A stretch of DNA of 12,643 bases from Bifidobacterium breve (GCA_945876305.1 CAMCOB010000031.1:1-12643), one strand, 5' to 3'. Counted from the first letter of the stretch, positions 1 to 11,019 are shown. Program-made: numbers and translations. The notes: a model not told the origin generated them from the sequence alone.

Positions 1-1
1 G

Positions 2-481
2 TTCGTGAGGGCCGCCCGGCCCGCAGCGGTGCTTGATACCCGAAAGACCACGCCCGGCTGGCGAGTGCTTGAGAAGGCCGCAGTCGCCGCCGGCGGGGGC
101 ACCAACCACCGCATGGGCCTGTTCGACATGGTGCTCGTAAAGGACAACCATCTCGCCATCGGCGGCATCGATCTGCAGGTGGCCGTGACGCGTGCGCGGG
201 AGGAACTGCCCGGCGTACCGGTGGAGGTGGAGGCCGATGATCTGTCCGGCGTGCGCCTGGCGCTTAAGGTGGGTGCCGATCGGATTCTGCTGGACAATAT
301 GGATGAAGCGACCATGCGCGAGGCCGTGAACCTGTGTCGCGGGCGCGCGATCACCGAGGCATCGGGCGGGATGGACCTGAAGGGTGTGGCCCGGGCGGCC
401 GACTGCGGCGTGGACTGCGTGAGCGTGGGGGCACTTACGCATTCCTCCCCCGCCCTCGACCTTGCGCTCGACCTCGACTGA
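2..481 (+). CDS. nadC: Nicotinate-nucleotide pyrophosphorylase (quinolinate phosphoribosyltransferase), C-terminal part
   Basis: Cytosolic enzyme of de novo NAD synthesis: it converts quinolinate and PRPP to nicotinate mononucleotide, CO2 and pyrophosphate. The reading frame is already open at base 2, so this is the last 160 codons of a gene that begins outside the window; the GTG at 5 is internal. Family motifs appear in order: LDTRKTTPG near the start, the NHRMGLFD block, KDNHLA, the acidic VEVEADDL strand, ILLDNM, EASGGM and a terminal GVDCVSVGALTHS. These form the phosphate- and quinolinate-binding face of the barrel. The usual full length is about 280-290 aa, so a little over half is present and looks intact up to the TGA at 479-481. 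nadA and nadB would be expected just upstream but cannot be seen. Identification is firm. Confidence 0.96.
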   Translation, partial: FVRAARPAAVLDTRKTTPGWRVLEKAAVAAGGGTNHRMGLFDMVLVKDNHLAIGGIDLQVAVTRAREELPGVPVEVEADDLSGVRLALKVGADRILLDNMDEATMREAVNLCRGRAITEASGGMDLKGVARAADCGVDCVSVGALTHSSPALDLALDLD

Positions 482-551
482 CGCCGCGCGCGCGGACCTT
501 GCCCGTATGTTCATCTCCGGCATCTTCGTCGTCGGAGCGCCACCGCAACCG

Positions 552-575
552 GATTCCCTCGGGCCGACGGGAATC
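552..575. repeat. Inverted repeat between nadC and the sulfatase gene
   Basis: Perfect 7-bp arms GATTCCC (552-558) and GGGAATC (569-575) are separated by 10 bases, with no T-tract after them. The repeat ends 5 bases before the candidate -10 box at 581-586 and covers the -35 zone, so it fits an operator for the sulfatase promoter better than a terminator of nadC. The role is inferred from position only. Confidence 0.4.
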
Positions 576-580
576 ACCGG

Positions 581-586
581 TAGGGT
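581..586 (+). promoter_or_regulatory. Candidate -10 box (TAGGGT) of a leaderless sulfatase transcript
   Basis: TAGGGT fits the actinobacterial TANNNT -10 consensus and lies 6 bases before the ATG at 593. Transcription would then start at or next to the A of the start codon. No Shine-Dalgarno sequence is visible, which agrees with leaderless translation. No good -35 hexamer is seen. Confidence 0.5.
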
Positions 587-592
587 TTCGGT

Positions 593-2458
593 ATGACCGA
601 ATCTGAGCAGTCCCCCGACCAGCCCGGCGGAGTCTCCCGCAAGCGTTTTTTGCAGGCAGGCGCTGCGGTCGCCGGATCCGTCTATCTGGGTGGCATGGCC
701 ACCAGCGCAGGCTCAGCGGCTGCTGCGGTGCCGAGCGCCGTGCCTGTCGATTTCGGCGACATGAACGTCGTGATCTTCATGACAGACCAGGAGACCTATC
801 ACGACACCCTGTGGCCGAAGGGCTGGCTTGAGAAGAACCTGCCGGGCTATGCACAGATCACCAAGCACGGCATGAAGTTCGACAACGCGTACACCAACAC
901 GTGCGCGTGCTCGCCGGCACGTTCCACAATCATGAGTGGCTACTACCCGGCACAACACGGTGTGAAGTACGTGCTGGAGCACGACCTGTGGGGGCCGAAC
1001 TACCCACAGGTGGACCTGCTGCCCGCGAACAAGATGCCGAATATCGCAAGCGTCATGGCAGCCGCCGGCTACTACACCGTGTACAAGGGCAAGTGGCACT
1101 GCAGCAAGTACCCGCCTGCAACCGCGCCGACCCTGCCGCAGCCCCCGAGCCAGCAGAACGACCCCACCTACCCGCCAGACGTCAATCGGAGCGACTACCC
1201 GCCGAGCCCCATCACAGGCTCTGACCCGGTCGACATGCTTGAGCCCTACGGATGGAACCGCTGGAACGCACCTGATGCCGGCGCCAATCAGGCCATCGAT
1301 CAGATGGGTGGTGGCATCGCCAACCACGACGGCCGGATCATGGCCTCGCGTGGTCCAGTTGAGGTGGGCGGCGAGGGCGTGCTCGATTTCATCAGGAACT
1401 GGCCGGAGATCAAGAAGAGCCTCCCCGCGAACCAGCAGAAATTCTGTCTCGTCATCTCGCTGGTGAACCCGCACGACGTACTGGCGTACCCCCGCCGGTA
1501 TGCAGCCGGCGGCTACAGCAACAAGTGGTTGCAGGGCGACATGAAGCTGCCGGACACGGTGGCGGAGCGCCTTGTGACCAAGCCGAAGGCGCAGGCCATC
1601 TTCAAGGCGCTCGTGGCCAGCGGTACCGGCCCGCTCCCCAGCACCAAGGCCAAGATCAACTACCTCAACTTCTACGCCAACCTCATGAAGGTGTCGGACA
1701 ACTACCTCACCAACGTGCTCGCAGCAATGCGGGCAGTGGGGTACGACGCCGAGGAGCCGGCCAACTCGCAGTTCGGGCTGTTGGGCGAGACCCTCGTGGT
1801 CCGCACCGCAGACCACGGCGAGATGGGGCTCACCCACGGCGGGCAGCGCCAGAAGTGGTTCAACATGTACGAAGAGACCATCAACATCCCGTTGATCTTC
1901 TCCAATCCGATCGCGTGGCCGAAGCCTGTGTCGAGCAAGGCGCTGGTGTCGCACGTTGACCTACTGCCCACGCTCGCCAATCTCGTTGGCGCGCCCGCGC
2001 GCGCGCGGACCCAGTGGCCAGGCAAGGACTACTCGTCGCTGCTCCGCAACCCGAAGGCCACGCCGGTACAGGACTACATCGTCTTCACCAACGACGACTT
2101 CCAGGCCGCGTCGCAGAACATGTTCGTGCCGCCGCCCAACCACATTCTCGGTATCCGCGAGACGCGGTGGAAGTTGGCCAAGTACTACGACATCAACAAT
2201 CAGGTGGAGCCTGAGTACGAGATGTACGACCTCGTGCGCGACCCAAACGAGACCACGAACCTCACGTTCAAGAGCTACAAGCGCAATGCCGTTCAGGAAA
2301 GGAACTTCCAGCGGCTGAAGGCGAAACTCGATGAGATCGAGGGGACGCTGCTGCAGCCCATCCCCGGCGTGACACCGACGTGCCCCATGCCCCCGGCCGG
2401 CTGGGGCAACCTCGGACCCGGCCAAAAAAGCAACGGGCGTGGCTGGACCGGAGGCTGA
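593..2458 (+). CDS. Exported type I sulfatase (formylglycine-dependent)
   Basis: Predicted sulfate-ester hydrolase of the alkaline phosphatase-like superfamily, 621 aa. The N-terminus resembles a Tat signal: S15-R16-K17-R18-F19-L20, then a hydrophobic Ala/Gly stretch to about residue 45 with AXA-type cleavage sites. The sulfatase signature C106-S-P-A-R110 followed by STIMSG marks C106 as the residue oxidised to formylglycine. Other active-site segments are D65-Q66, GKWH around 166-169, NPHD at 292-295, TADHGE with D407-H408, and K421. A Pro/Tyr-rich stretch at about 172-210 follows GKWH and may be an exposed loop. Family length is usually 450-600 aa, so this one is slightly long. The substrate cannot be read from sequence. 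No formylglycine-generating enzyme lies in the window. The start rests on the signal peptide and the -10 box at 581-586. The 3' end faces a convergent gene. Confidence 0.9.
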   Translation: MTESEQSPDQPGGVSRKRFLQAGAAVAGSVYLGGMATSAGSAAAAVPSAVPVDFGDMNVVIFMTDQETYHDTLWPKGWLEKNLPGYAQITKHGMKFDNAYTNTCACSPARSTIMSGYYPAQHGVKYVLEHDLWGPNYPQVDLLPANKMPNIASVMAAAGYYTVYKGKWHCSKYPPATAPTLPQPPSQQNDPTYPPDVNRSDYPPSPITGSDPVDMLEPYGWNRWNAPDAGANQAIDQMGGGIANHDGRIMASRGPVEVGGEGVLDFIRNWPEIKKSLPANQQKFCLVISLVNPHDVLAYPRRYAAGGYSNKWLQGDMKLPDTVAERLVTKPKAQAIFKALVASGTGPLPSTKAKINYLNFYANLMKVSDNYLTNVLAAMRAVGYDAEEPANSQFGLLGETLVVRTADHGEMGLTHGGQRQKWFNMYEETINIPLIFSNPIAWPKPVSSKALVSHVDLLPTLANLVGAPARARTQWPGKDYSSLLRNPKATPVQDYIVFTNDDFQAASQNMFVPPPNHILGIRETRWKLAKYYDINNQVEPEYEMYDLVRDPNETTNLTFKSYKRNAVQERNFQRLKAKLDEIEGTLLQPIPGVTPTCPMPPAGWGNLGPGQKSNGRGWTGG

Positions 2459-2470
2459 CTGACGCCGCAC

Positions 2471-2505
2471 CACCGCACCCCGGGGATGAGCCCGGGGGTG
2501 CGGTG
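2471..2505. terminator. GC-rich hairpin between convergent genes, probable bidirectional terminator
   Basis: Bases 2471-2481 pair with 2495-2505 over 11 bp. A single G-G mismatch (2482/2494) follows, then 3 more pairs (2483-2485 with 2491-2493) around a 5-base loop, ATGAG. The hairpin starts 13 bases after the sulfatase stop codon and ends 13 bases from the stop of the minus-strand gene. There is no long T-tract, which is common for actinobacterial terminators. The convergent setting suggests use from both sides. Confidence 0.75.
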
Positions 2506-2518
2506 ACGGTCGTGCGTC

Positions 2519-4030
2519 TTACTTACCGTCCCTGACGCGGACGAGCCCGGGCAGAACGCCCACGAACCCATCGCCATTCGGCGCGATGTACAGCGAGGCG
2601 TAGCTGTTGTTGAACAGCGGCCCCTTACCCACCAGCCGGCTGTAGACCTCCTTGCCGGATCGGAAGTCCACGGCCGTCCAGTACCAGCCGAGGGAGTTCT
2701 TGCGGTGGGTGTAGGTATAGATGAGCCCCGTCTTCGCCGAGACCTTCGACACCACACTCGGAACGACCACCTTGGTGTTGGTCCACTTGGTCGTGCACGT
2801 GCCATCCGACGCCACATCAATGCGCGTCATGCCGGGCACAACCTTGTTGGCATCGGTGAGAGGGTCGGTGAAGCCGTAGTTGTTCTCGGCGATCAGCGAG
2901 TTGCCCACCGAGATGAGCGAGTTCTCCGTGGCGCTCGCGCCCTTTCCGAACACCGGCACCTTGCACACCTCGGCACCCGTGGCGTTGTTGTACACCACCA
3001 CGTTCTCGGGGTCGGAGTTGTCGACGATGGCCACACGCTTGCCCGGCATGATCGTGGGCGTGGTGCCCGACCCGGCGCTCTTCTGACCAGACTTCACCGT
3101 ATTGGTGTTGTCGTATCCCGTCCGCCAAGTGACGGTGGGCAGGCCGTTGACTGACTGGAACCGGTACATCGCCTGGGTGCTCACGATGTACACGCCGCCG
3201 CTCTCATCCATGGCAAATGAATTGCCAATGCCCTCAGCGAGCGTGGCGGGCGCGGGAGGGGTCCCCTGTCCGGCGATCGGGTTAGCGACCACCCCGGTGA
3301 GCTTCGTCACCTGCACCAGCGGCTGGTTCTCTGCCGGGCTGTGGTTGACCACCCCAACTACGCCGAGCTTGGTGGCAAACCAGATGTTGCCATTCGAGTC
3401 GGGAAGCGCTGACTGGATGGAATCGTCGATCGCACCGATAAACCCGCTGAGGTCGATGTCATACATCACCTTGAAGAACGTGATGCCGCGGGTGGTCACC
3501 GGCTTGTAGGTGATGAGGTGCTGGGTGGCCGTCGACACCACTGCCTGCCCCTTGTTATCGAGATAGAAGTACCCACCTGCCAGATCGGTGTAGCCGCCAC
3601 CAGACGGAGTGGCCGGCGCCGGATAGTTGGGCAGTGCAGGCAGCTCGGCCTGCGTGATGATCTTCAGCGTGTTCGGGTCCATGAGCGTAAGGAACGCGCT
3701 TGTGAATGGCAGTACGCAGATCGCCACGATCTGGCCCTTGGCGTTGAACGTGATGCTCGCGCACTCACCACCCATACTCTTGAACGTGACGTTCATGTTC
3801 CTGCCGAGCGGACCGGCCCACCGGTACGTGTCGCTCATAAAGGTGTCGTTGTGGATGTTCGACTTGCCAGCGGGCGCCATGAATGGATTCACAGGCGCGG
3901 GTGGGACAAGCACCGGCTTGGCAACCGCAGGGCGCCCCGTAAACGTGGGGGTGGATGCCGAGGCAGCAGTTGGCAGCGCCACGCAGAGCGCGGCGGCTGC
4001 CACCCAGGCCGGACGACGGAAACGGGACAT
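2519..4030 (-). CDS. Secreted beta-propeller-like protein of unknown function
   Basis: A 503-aa exported protein. The ATG at 4030 is preferred over the longer frame opening at 4225: it has AAAGGA 5 bases upstream and begins a clear Sec signal peptide (MSRFRRP, hydrophobic Ala/Val core, ending near TAASAS). The 65 extra residues of the longer frame look like non-coding leader. The mature part has no recognised catalytic motif. It shows recurring short beta-strand units with D/N-G turns, such as DSNGNIWFATK, DESGGVYIVST and APNGDGFVGVL, which are typical of NHL/SMP-30-like propellers and quinoprotein-like sensors. A few cysteines (in GGECAS, AICVLP, AEVCKV and DGTCTT) could form disulfides outside the cell. 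It converges on the sulfatase and diverges from the dehydrogenase operon. Enzyme or binding protein cannot be decided. Confidence 0.8.
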   Translation of the reverse strand: MSRFRRPAWVAAAALCVALPTAASASTPTFTGRPAVAKPVLVPPAPVNPFMAPAGKSNIHNDTFMSDTYRWAGPLGRNMNVTFKSMGGECASITFNAKGQIVAICVLPFTSAFLTLMDPNTLKIITQAELPALPNYPAPATPSGGGYTDLAGGYFYLDNKGQAVVSTATQHLITYKPVTTRGITFFKVMYDIDLSGFIGAIDDSIQSALPDSNGNIWFATKLGVVGVVNHSPAENQPLVQVTKLTGVVANPIAGQGTPPAPATLAEGIGNSFAMDESGGVYIVSTQAMYRFQSVNGLPTVTWRTGYDNTNTVKSGQKSAGSGTTPTIMPGKRVAIVDNSDPENVVVYNNATGAEVCKVPVFGKGASATENSLISVGNSLIAENNYGFTDPLTDANKVVPGMTRIDVASDGTCTTKWTNTKVVVPSVVSKVSAKTGLIYTYTHRKNSLGWYWTAVDFRSGKEVYSRLVGKGPLFNNSYASLYIAPNGDGFVGVLPGLVRVRDGK

Positions 4031-4035
4031 GCGGG

Positions 4036-4041
4036 TCCTTT
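4036..4041 (-). promoter_or_regulatory. Ribosome binding site that fixes the start at 4030
   Basis: On the minus strand AAAGGA lies 5 bases before the ATG at 4030-4028. It supports the signal-peptide start over the in-frame GTG/ATG codons further upstream. Confidence 0.65.
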
Positions 4042-4075
4042 CGGGAGGAATAAACGACACGGAGCGGACAGGAGA

Positions 4076-4081
4076 ATCGTA
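4076..4081 (-). promoter_or_regulatory. Candidate -10 box (TACGAT) for the propeller gene
   Basis: TACGAT on the minus strand fits TANNNT and would place transcription start near 4068, giving a leader of roughly 40 bases that contains the ribosome binding site. No convincing -35 box is seen, so confidence is low. Confidence 0.35.
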
Positions 4082-4173
4082 ACCCGCGGAGGTCAGAGCG
4101 GGGTCCTCGACGGACCCATCCACAGAGGGCAAGTGTCGCAGGTTTCCACGTGGCAACAACTCCGCGGGCCTCA

Positions 4174-4194
4174 CCGCTGAAGCGGGCGTATCCT
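4174..4194 (+). promoter_or_regulatory. Candidate promoter and operator of the 2-oxoglutarate dehydrogenase operon
   Basis: The inverted repeat CCGCT-GA-AGCGG (4174-4185) is followed 3 bases later by TATCCT (4189-4194), a TANNNT -10 box. The predicted start of transcription is about 4201, only a few bases before the GTG at 4206. No Shine-Dalgarno sequence precedes that GTG, so the transcript may be leaderless or nearly so. Short repeats like this arise easily in GC-rich DNA, so the operator role is tentative. Confidence 0.35.
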
Positions 4195-4205
4195 CAGACC
4201 TCGAA

Positions 4206-8185
<3,980 letters not shown>

Positions 8186-8189
<4 letters not shown>

Positions 8190-9562
8190 GTGATGGACCT
8201 CGCGTGGTCGTTCTTGGCGGAGGCCCCGGCGGCGACGTCGCCGCACTCCGTGCAGCCCAGATGGGCGCGCAGGTCACGCTGGTCGAGCGGGCGGAGCTCG
8301 GGGGCACCTGCCTCAACTGGGGCTGCATTCCCACCAAGGCCCTACTGGCCGCGGCCGACCTGCTGCGAAAGATCCGCGAGGCAAAGGACTTCGGGATCCT
8401 CGTGGGCGAGGTGGGCTACGACTTCGCCGCGATGATGGCCCGCAAGGAGGACATCGTCACCACGATGCGCGGTGGCGTGCAGGGCGCATGCGAGCGCAAG
8501 GGCGTCACCGTGCTGAAGGGCCAGGGCGTAATCGATGGTGACGCCGTGGTGGTCGATGGCACCCGCGTCGAGTACGACCACCTGGTGGTGGCCACGGGCA
8601 CCGAGCCCGCCGGCCTGCCCGGCATCGACATGGACCACCCCGCGGTGCTCACCAGCAACGACATCCTCGTAATGCCCGAGGTGCCCGAGACGCTGCTCAT
8701 CCTGGGCGCAGGGGTCATCGGCTGCGAGTTCGCCAGCCTGTTCCAGCCGCTGGGCGTCAAGGTAACGATGGTGGAGATGCTGCCGCGGATTCTCGCCGGT
8801 ATCGACAACCGCACCGCCAAGCAGTTTCAGAAGTACCTCGCGAAGGATGGCGCCGAGATCCACCTGGGTCGCCGCCTCGAGGAGGTCACGTCGTACTCCG
8901 ACGCGGGTGTCACCGTGAAGCTGGACGACGGCACCGAGATCTCGGCCGAAAAGATGCTCATCTCAATCGGCCGCAAGCCCCAGACCCGCGATATCGGGCT
9001 GGAGGCGGCCGGCGTGCTGGTGAACGAGCGCGGTCACATTGAGGTTGACGAGTTCCTCCGCACGGCGAACCCGAAGGTGTGGGCTGTGGGTGACTGCATC
9101 GGTGGCATGCAACTGGCGCACCTGGCATCTGCCGAGGGCGCCCGCGCCGCCGAGAACATCCTGGGCCCGCATCAGGTGCCGATGGACCGCACCGTGGTTC
9201 CCTCCTGCATCTATACGCACCCCGAGATCGCCACGGTGGGCCTGAACCGCGACACCGCCGAGGAGCAGGGACTGAAGATCAAGGTGGGGCAGGCCCGCTT
9301 TGCCGGATCGGGCAAGGCGCTCGGTGAGGGCGAGAGCGACGGATTCGCCCAGCTCATCGCCGATGCCGATACGGACCTGCTGCTGGGCGCCACCATCATG
9401 GGGGCACACGCCGTGGAGATGATCCACGAGGTGGGCGTGGCAATCAGCGACGGCTACACCATGCGCGACCTGGGCGAGATTATTCACGCCCATCCCACCA
9501 TCAGCGAGATGGTGATGGATGCCGCCCAGCAGGGCGGGGGCGTGGCGCCCTACCTGTCGTAG
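8186..9562 (+). CDS. lpdA: Dihydrolipoamide dehydrogenase (E3)
   Basis: FAD-dependent disulfide oxidoreductase that reoxidises the dihydrolipoyl group of 2-oxoacid dehydrogenase complexes and passes electrons to NAD+. The 458 aa match the family length. Landmarks: N-terminal FAD loop GGGPGG (11-16), redox-active disulfide in GGTCLNWGC with its usual four-residue spacing, NAD-binding LGAGVIGCEFA, second FAD motif AVGDC, and the C-terminal catalytic pair in HAHPTISE. The residue after GGGPGG is Asp, where Tyr or His is more common. Its ATG overlaps the TGA of the E2-E1 gene (ATGA), and AGGGAG at 8169-8174 can serve as ribosome site, so the two are probably translationally coupled. The natural partner is the lipoyl and binding domain of the upstream protein, though one E3 may also serve other complexes. 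Confidence 0.95.
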
Positions 9563-9567
9563 GCCCC

Positions 9568-10254
9568 ATGCGCGTCGTCCGGCCGGGTCTGCAGTCGGTG
9601 CCGGATGCGCTGGCCCTTTCGTTGCGGATGCTGGCCGATGCAGAGTGCCCGGCGCTGGTGGTGCACCAGGTGGCTCCCGCTGCGATCACCTGCGGACGGG
9701 CGCAGATGAAGACCGTGGACACTGACGCCATCGCCGGGTCGGGGCTGAAACTGGTGCCGCGCGCATCGGGTGGCGGCCCGGTGCTGTGGGATAACGATCT
9801 CATCGCCATCGACGTGATCCTCCCCCACGGTGACCCGCGCCTGCCTGACGATATTGTGGCCGCCTACCGCTGGGTTGGCGAGGCGGTGGCATCAGCACTC
9901 CGGGGCATCGGCATCCCGGGCGCGCGGTCCGTCCCGCCCGACGAGGCGCGCGAATGGCCAGTGGGTGCCTCATCGGGCCTGTGCTTCGGCGGCCTCTCCC
10001 CCTGGGAGGTGGTGGTGGGCGACCGCAAGGTGCTCGGGCTCTCACAGGTGCGGAAGCAGGCGGGGGCCATCATTCAGGTGGGCGTGCCGATGCGCCTCAA
10101 CGCCGTGCGCCTTCTGCAGGCGGTGGGTGCGCCGGAGGGCGCGGCAGATGACATGGCTGCCCGCACCGCCGGTGTGGCCGACCTGATCCCGGGTATTACG
10201 CCAGAGCACGTCACCGATCACCTACTCACCGAACTGATCCGCTCCGCGATATAG
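9568..10254 (+). CDS. Lipoate-protein ligase / octanoyltransferase family protein (LipM/LplA-like)
   Basis: Predicted to attach lipoate, or its precursor octanoate, to the lysine of lipoyl domains. 228 aa with one catalytic domain and no obvious C-terminal accessory domain. The substrate-binding loop reads R65-A-S-G-G-G-P-V-L-W74, where relatives usually have Arg-Arg and a His; the first Arg and the His are replaced by P64 and W74. The second hallmark is present: C139-F, then PWEVVV, GDRK154, then GLSQVR. K154 fits the conserved ligase/transferase lysine. C139, 15 residues before it, fits the position I recall for the LipM nucleophile, which favours octanoyl transfer over ATP-dependent ligation, but this is not proven. 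The gene starts 5 bases after lpdA ends with only a weak ribosome site, so it is probably coupled to it. Residue changes in the loop leave a divergent or altered activity possible. Confidence 0.8.
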   Translation: MRVVRPGLQSVPDALALSLRMLADAECPALVVHQVAPAAITCGRAQMKTVDTDAIAGSGLKLVPRASGGGPVLWDNDLIAIDVILPHGDPRLPDDIVAAYRWVGEAVASALRGIGIPGARSVPPDEAREWPVGASSGLCFGGLSPWEVVVGDRKVLGLSQVRKQAGAIIQVGVPMRLNAVRLLQAVGAPEGAADDMAARTAGVADLIPGITPEHVTDHLLTELIRSAI

Positions 10255-10279
10255 CCCGGATGCACGGCTAGGTTCGGGC
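10254..10279. terminator. Weak hairpin between the convergent lipoate-family and toxin genes
   Basis: GCCCGGA (10254-10260) can pair with TTCGGGC (10273-10279), including one G-U pair, around a 12-base loop. It spans the 13-base gap and overlaps the toxin stop codon. Weak, without a T-tract, and possibly coincidental. Confidence 0.25.
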
Positions 10280-10681
10280 GTCAATCACCGGCACGTCGTA
10301 CGTGCGAAGGGCGGCGTCAGGGGTGAGCAGTACCAGCCCCTCGACCTGCGCCTGCGCAACAAGCAGGCGATCGAATGGGTCGCGGTGGTGCACGGGCAGC
10401 GCACCAGCCACGTGCCCGTGCCGAGCAGACACCGGCAACTCCTCAAACAACCCCTGCTCCATCCACCACTCCACATCTGCCCCACGCCGGTGATCGATGT
10501 CGGCGTCAGGGACCGGACCGAACTTGCCGATCGTCCGTTTGATCGAGATCTCCCAACTCGTGACGGCGCTGACGAAGATCGCGTTCCCCTGCTCCTCAAT
10601 GGCCGCGGCGGCCTGCGGGCCAAGTGCGGCATGGCCACCCGCCCACCAGATGAGGGTGGACGTATCCATGAGCATCCTCAC
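10268..10681 (-). CDS. VapC-family PIN-domain toxin (predicted ribonuclease)
   Basis: 137-aa single PIN domain, predicted Mg2+-dependent endoribonuclease held inactive by the antitoxin encoded just before it. The acidic active site is complete: D6 in MRMLMDTST, E44 in SWEISIK, D101/D104 in HHRDPFDRLL, and D122 in TPDAAL. The layout, with LIWW after the first Asp and the HHRDPFDRLLVAQA block, matches the Sll0205-like subgroup of VapC. The start is GTG at 10681-10679, sharing GTGA with the antitoxin stop. It gives the usual M-R-x-L-x-D-T beginning, whereas internal ATGs at residues 3 and 5 would trim it. There is no sign of decay. The RNA target cannot be told from sequence. Confidence 0.9.
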   Translation of the reverse strand: MRMLMDTSTLIWWAGGHAALGPQAAAAIEEQGNAIFVSAVTSWEISIKRTIGKFGPVPDADIDHRRGADVEWWMEQGLFEELPVSARHGHVAGALPVHHRDPFDRLLVAQAQVEGLVLLTPDAALRTYDVPVIDART

Positions 10682-10920
10682 TCTGCGTCGCCATAAATCA
10701 GCGCCTCGAGCTCGGGCATCGGGGCATCGAAGTCGTCCGCGATCCAGATCATCCCTCGCGCGAATCCGCCCTTTCGGCGCCGCGCGGGCTCGACATACGG
10801 CACAATCCTCGCCACTGGTGATCCGTTGTTCTCGACCACCACGTCGTCGCCGTCATTCGCCTGACGGACCAGACGCGAGAAGTTGGTCTTCGCCTCGTGC
10901 ATTCCCACCGTGATACGCAT
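10678..10920 (-). CDS. Phd/YefM-family antitoxin (VapB role)
   Basis: 80-aa antitoxin that neutralises the PIN toxin encoded directly downstream and probably represses its own promoter. The N-terminal half has the Phd/YefM DNA-binding fold signature: MHEAKTNFSRLVRQANDG, then VVVENNGSPVARIVP. The C-terminal tail, from ARRRKGG through IWIADDFDAPMPELEALI, is the toxin-binding type seen in antitoxins paired with Sll0205-like PIN toxins. The ATG at 10920 has AAGGAG 9 bases upstream. The stop overlaps the toxin start by four bases, the normal antitoxin-first order that ties toxin synthesis to antitoxin translation. A palindrome that includes the -10 box lies 24 bases upstream of the start. Confidence 0.9.
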   Translation of the reverse strand: MRITVGMHEAKTNFSRLVRQANDGDDVVVENNGSPVARIVPYVEPARRRKGGFARGMIWIADDFDAPMPELEALIYGDAE

Positions 10921-10929
10921 GCGGGTCTT

Positions 10930-10935
10930 CTCCTT
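10930..10935 (-). promoter_or_regulatory. Ribosome binding site of the antitoxin gene
   Basis: AAGGAG on the minus strand, 9 bases before the ATG at 10920. It is the strongest Shine-Dalgarno match in the window, while the toxin gene has no comparable site, in line with more antitoxin than toxin being made. Confidence 0.65.
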
Positions 10936-10943
10936 CTCCGGTA

Positions 10944-10961
10944 TGGACTAACCCTAGTCCA
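10944..10961 (-). promoter_or_regulatory. Toxin-antitoxin operator palindrome overlapping the -10 box
   Basis: Perfect 7-bp arms TGGACTA (10944-10950) and TAGTCCA (10955-10961) flank ACCC. Read on the minus strand, the palindrome contains TAGGGT (10956-10951), a TANNNT -10 box, with the expected start near 10944 and the ribosome site just downstream. Binding of the antitoxin here would block the promoter directly, as in autoregulated Phd/VapB systems. Confidence 0.6.
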
Positions 10962-10996
10962 CACGTATCTCCCACATCCACCCGGCGCAGGCAGGA

Positions 10997-11019
10997 CGCC
11001 CCGGGGCGACCGCTAACTT
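10997..11019 (+). promoter_or_regulatory. Candidate leaderless promoter of the CapA-like gene with a 12-bp palindrome
   Basis: TAACTT (11014-11019) fits the TANNNT -10 consensus and ends 7 bases before the GTG at 11027, the spacing expected for a transcript starting at the start codon. The perfect palindrome CGCCCCGGGGCG (10997-11008) sits just upstream, between the -35 and -10 zones, and might be an operator. No Shine-Dalgarno sequence precedes the GTG. Confidence 0.4.

Noticed and set aside
484..495. Palindrome CCGCGCGCGCGG just after the nadC stop codon
   Set aside because: A plain alternating CG run with no loop; a similar run occurs inside the sulfatase gene near 1993-2009. Most likely composition, not a terminator.
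713..1954. A 413-codon open frame on the minus strand inside the sulfatase gene
   Set aside because: It lies wholly antisense to a protein with clear sulfatase motifs. It has low-complexity Val/His/Arg/Leu content and no recognisable domain, which is the usual mirror-frame effect in GC-rich coding DNA.
4146..4153. Perfect 8-bp palindrome CCACGTGG in the divergent promoter region
   Set aside because: Short and isolated, not placed at a consistent distance from either candidate -10 box; too little to call an operator.
3518..4180. A 220-codon plus-strand frame opposite the propeller gene
   Set aside because: Arg/His/Gly-rich shadow composition, no motif, and it would run through the signal peptide, ribosome site and promoter region of the minus-strand gene.
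10268..10920. The toxin-antitoxin pair as a new defence system
   Set aside because: Both proteins match standard Phd-type antitoxin and Sll0205-like VapC layouts with intact residues; only the promoter arrangement merits a note.
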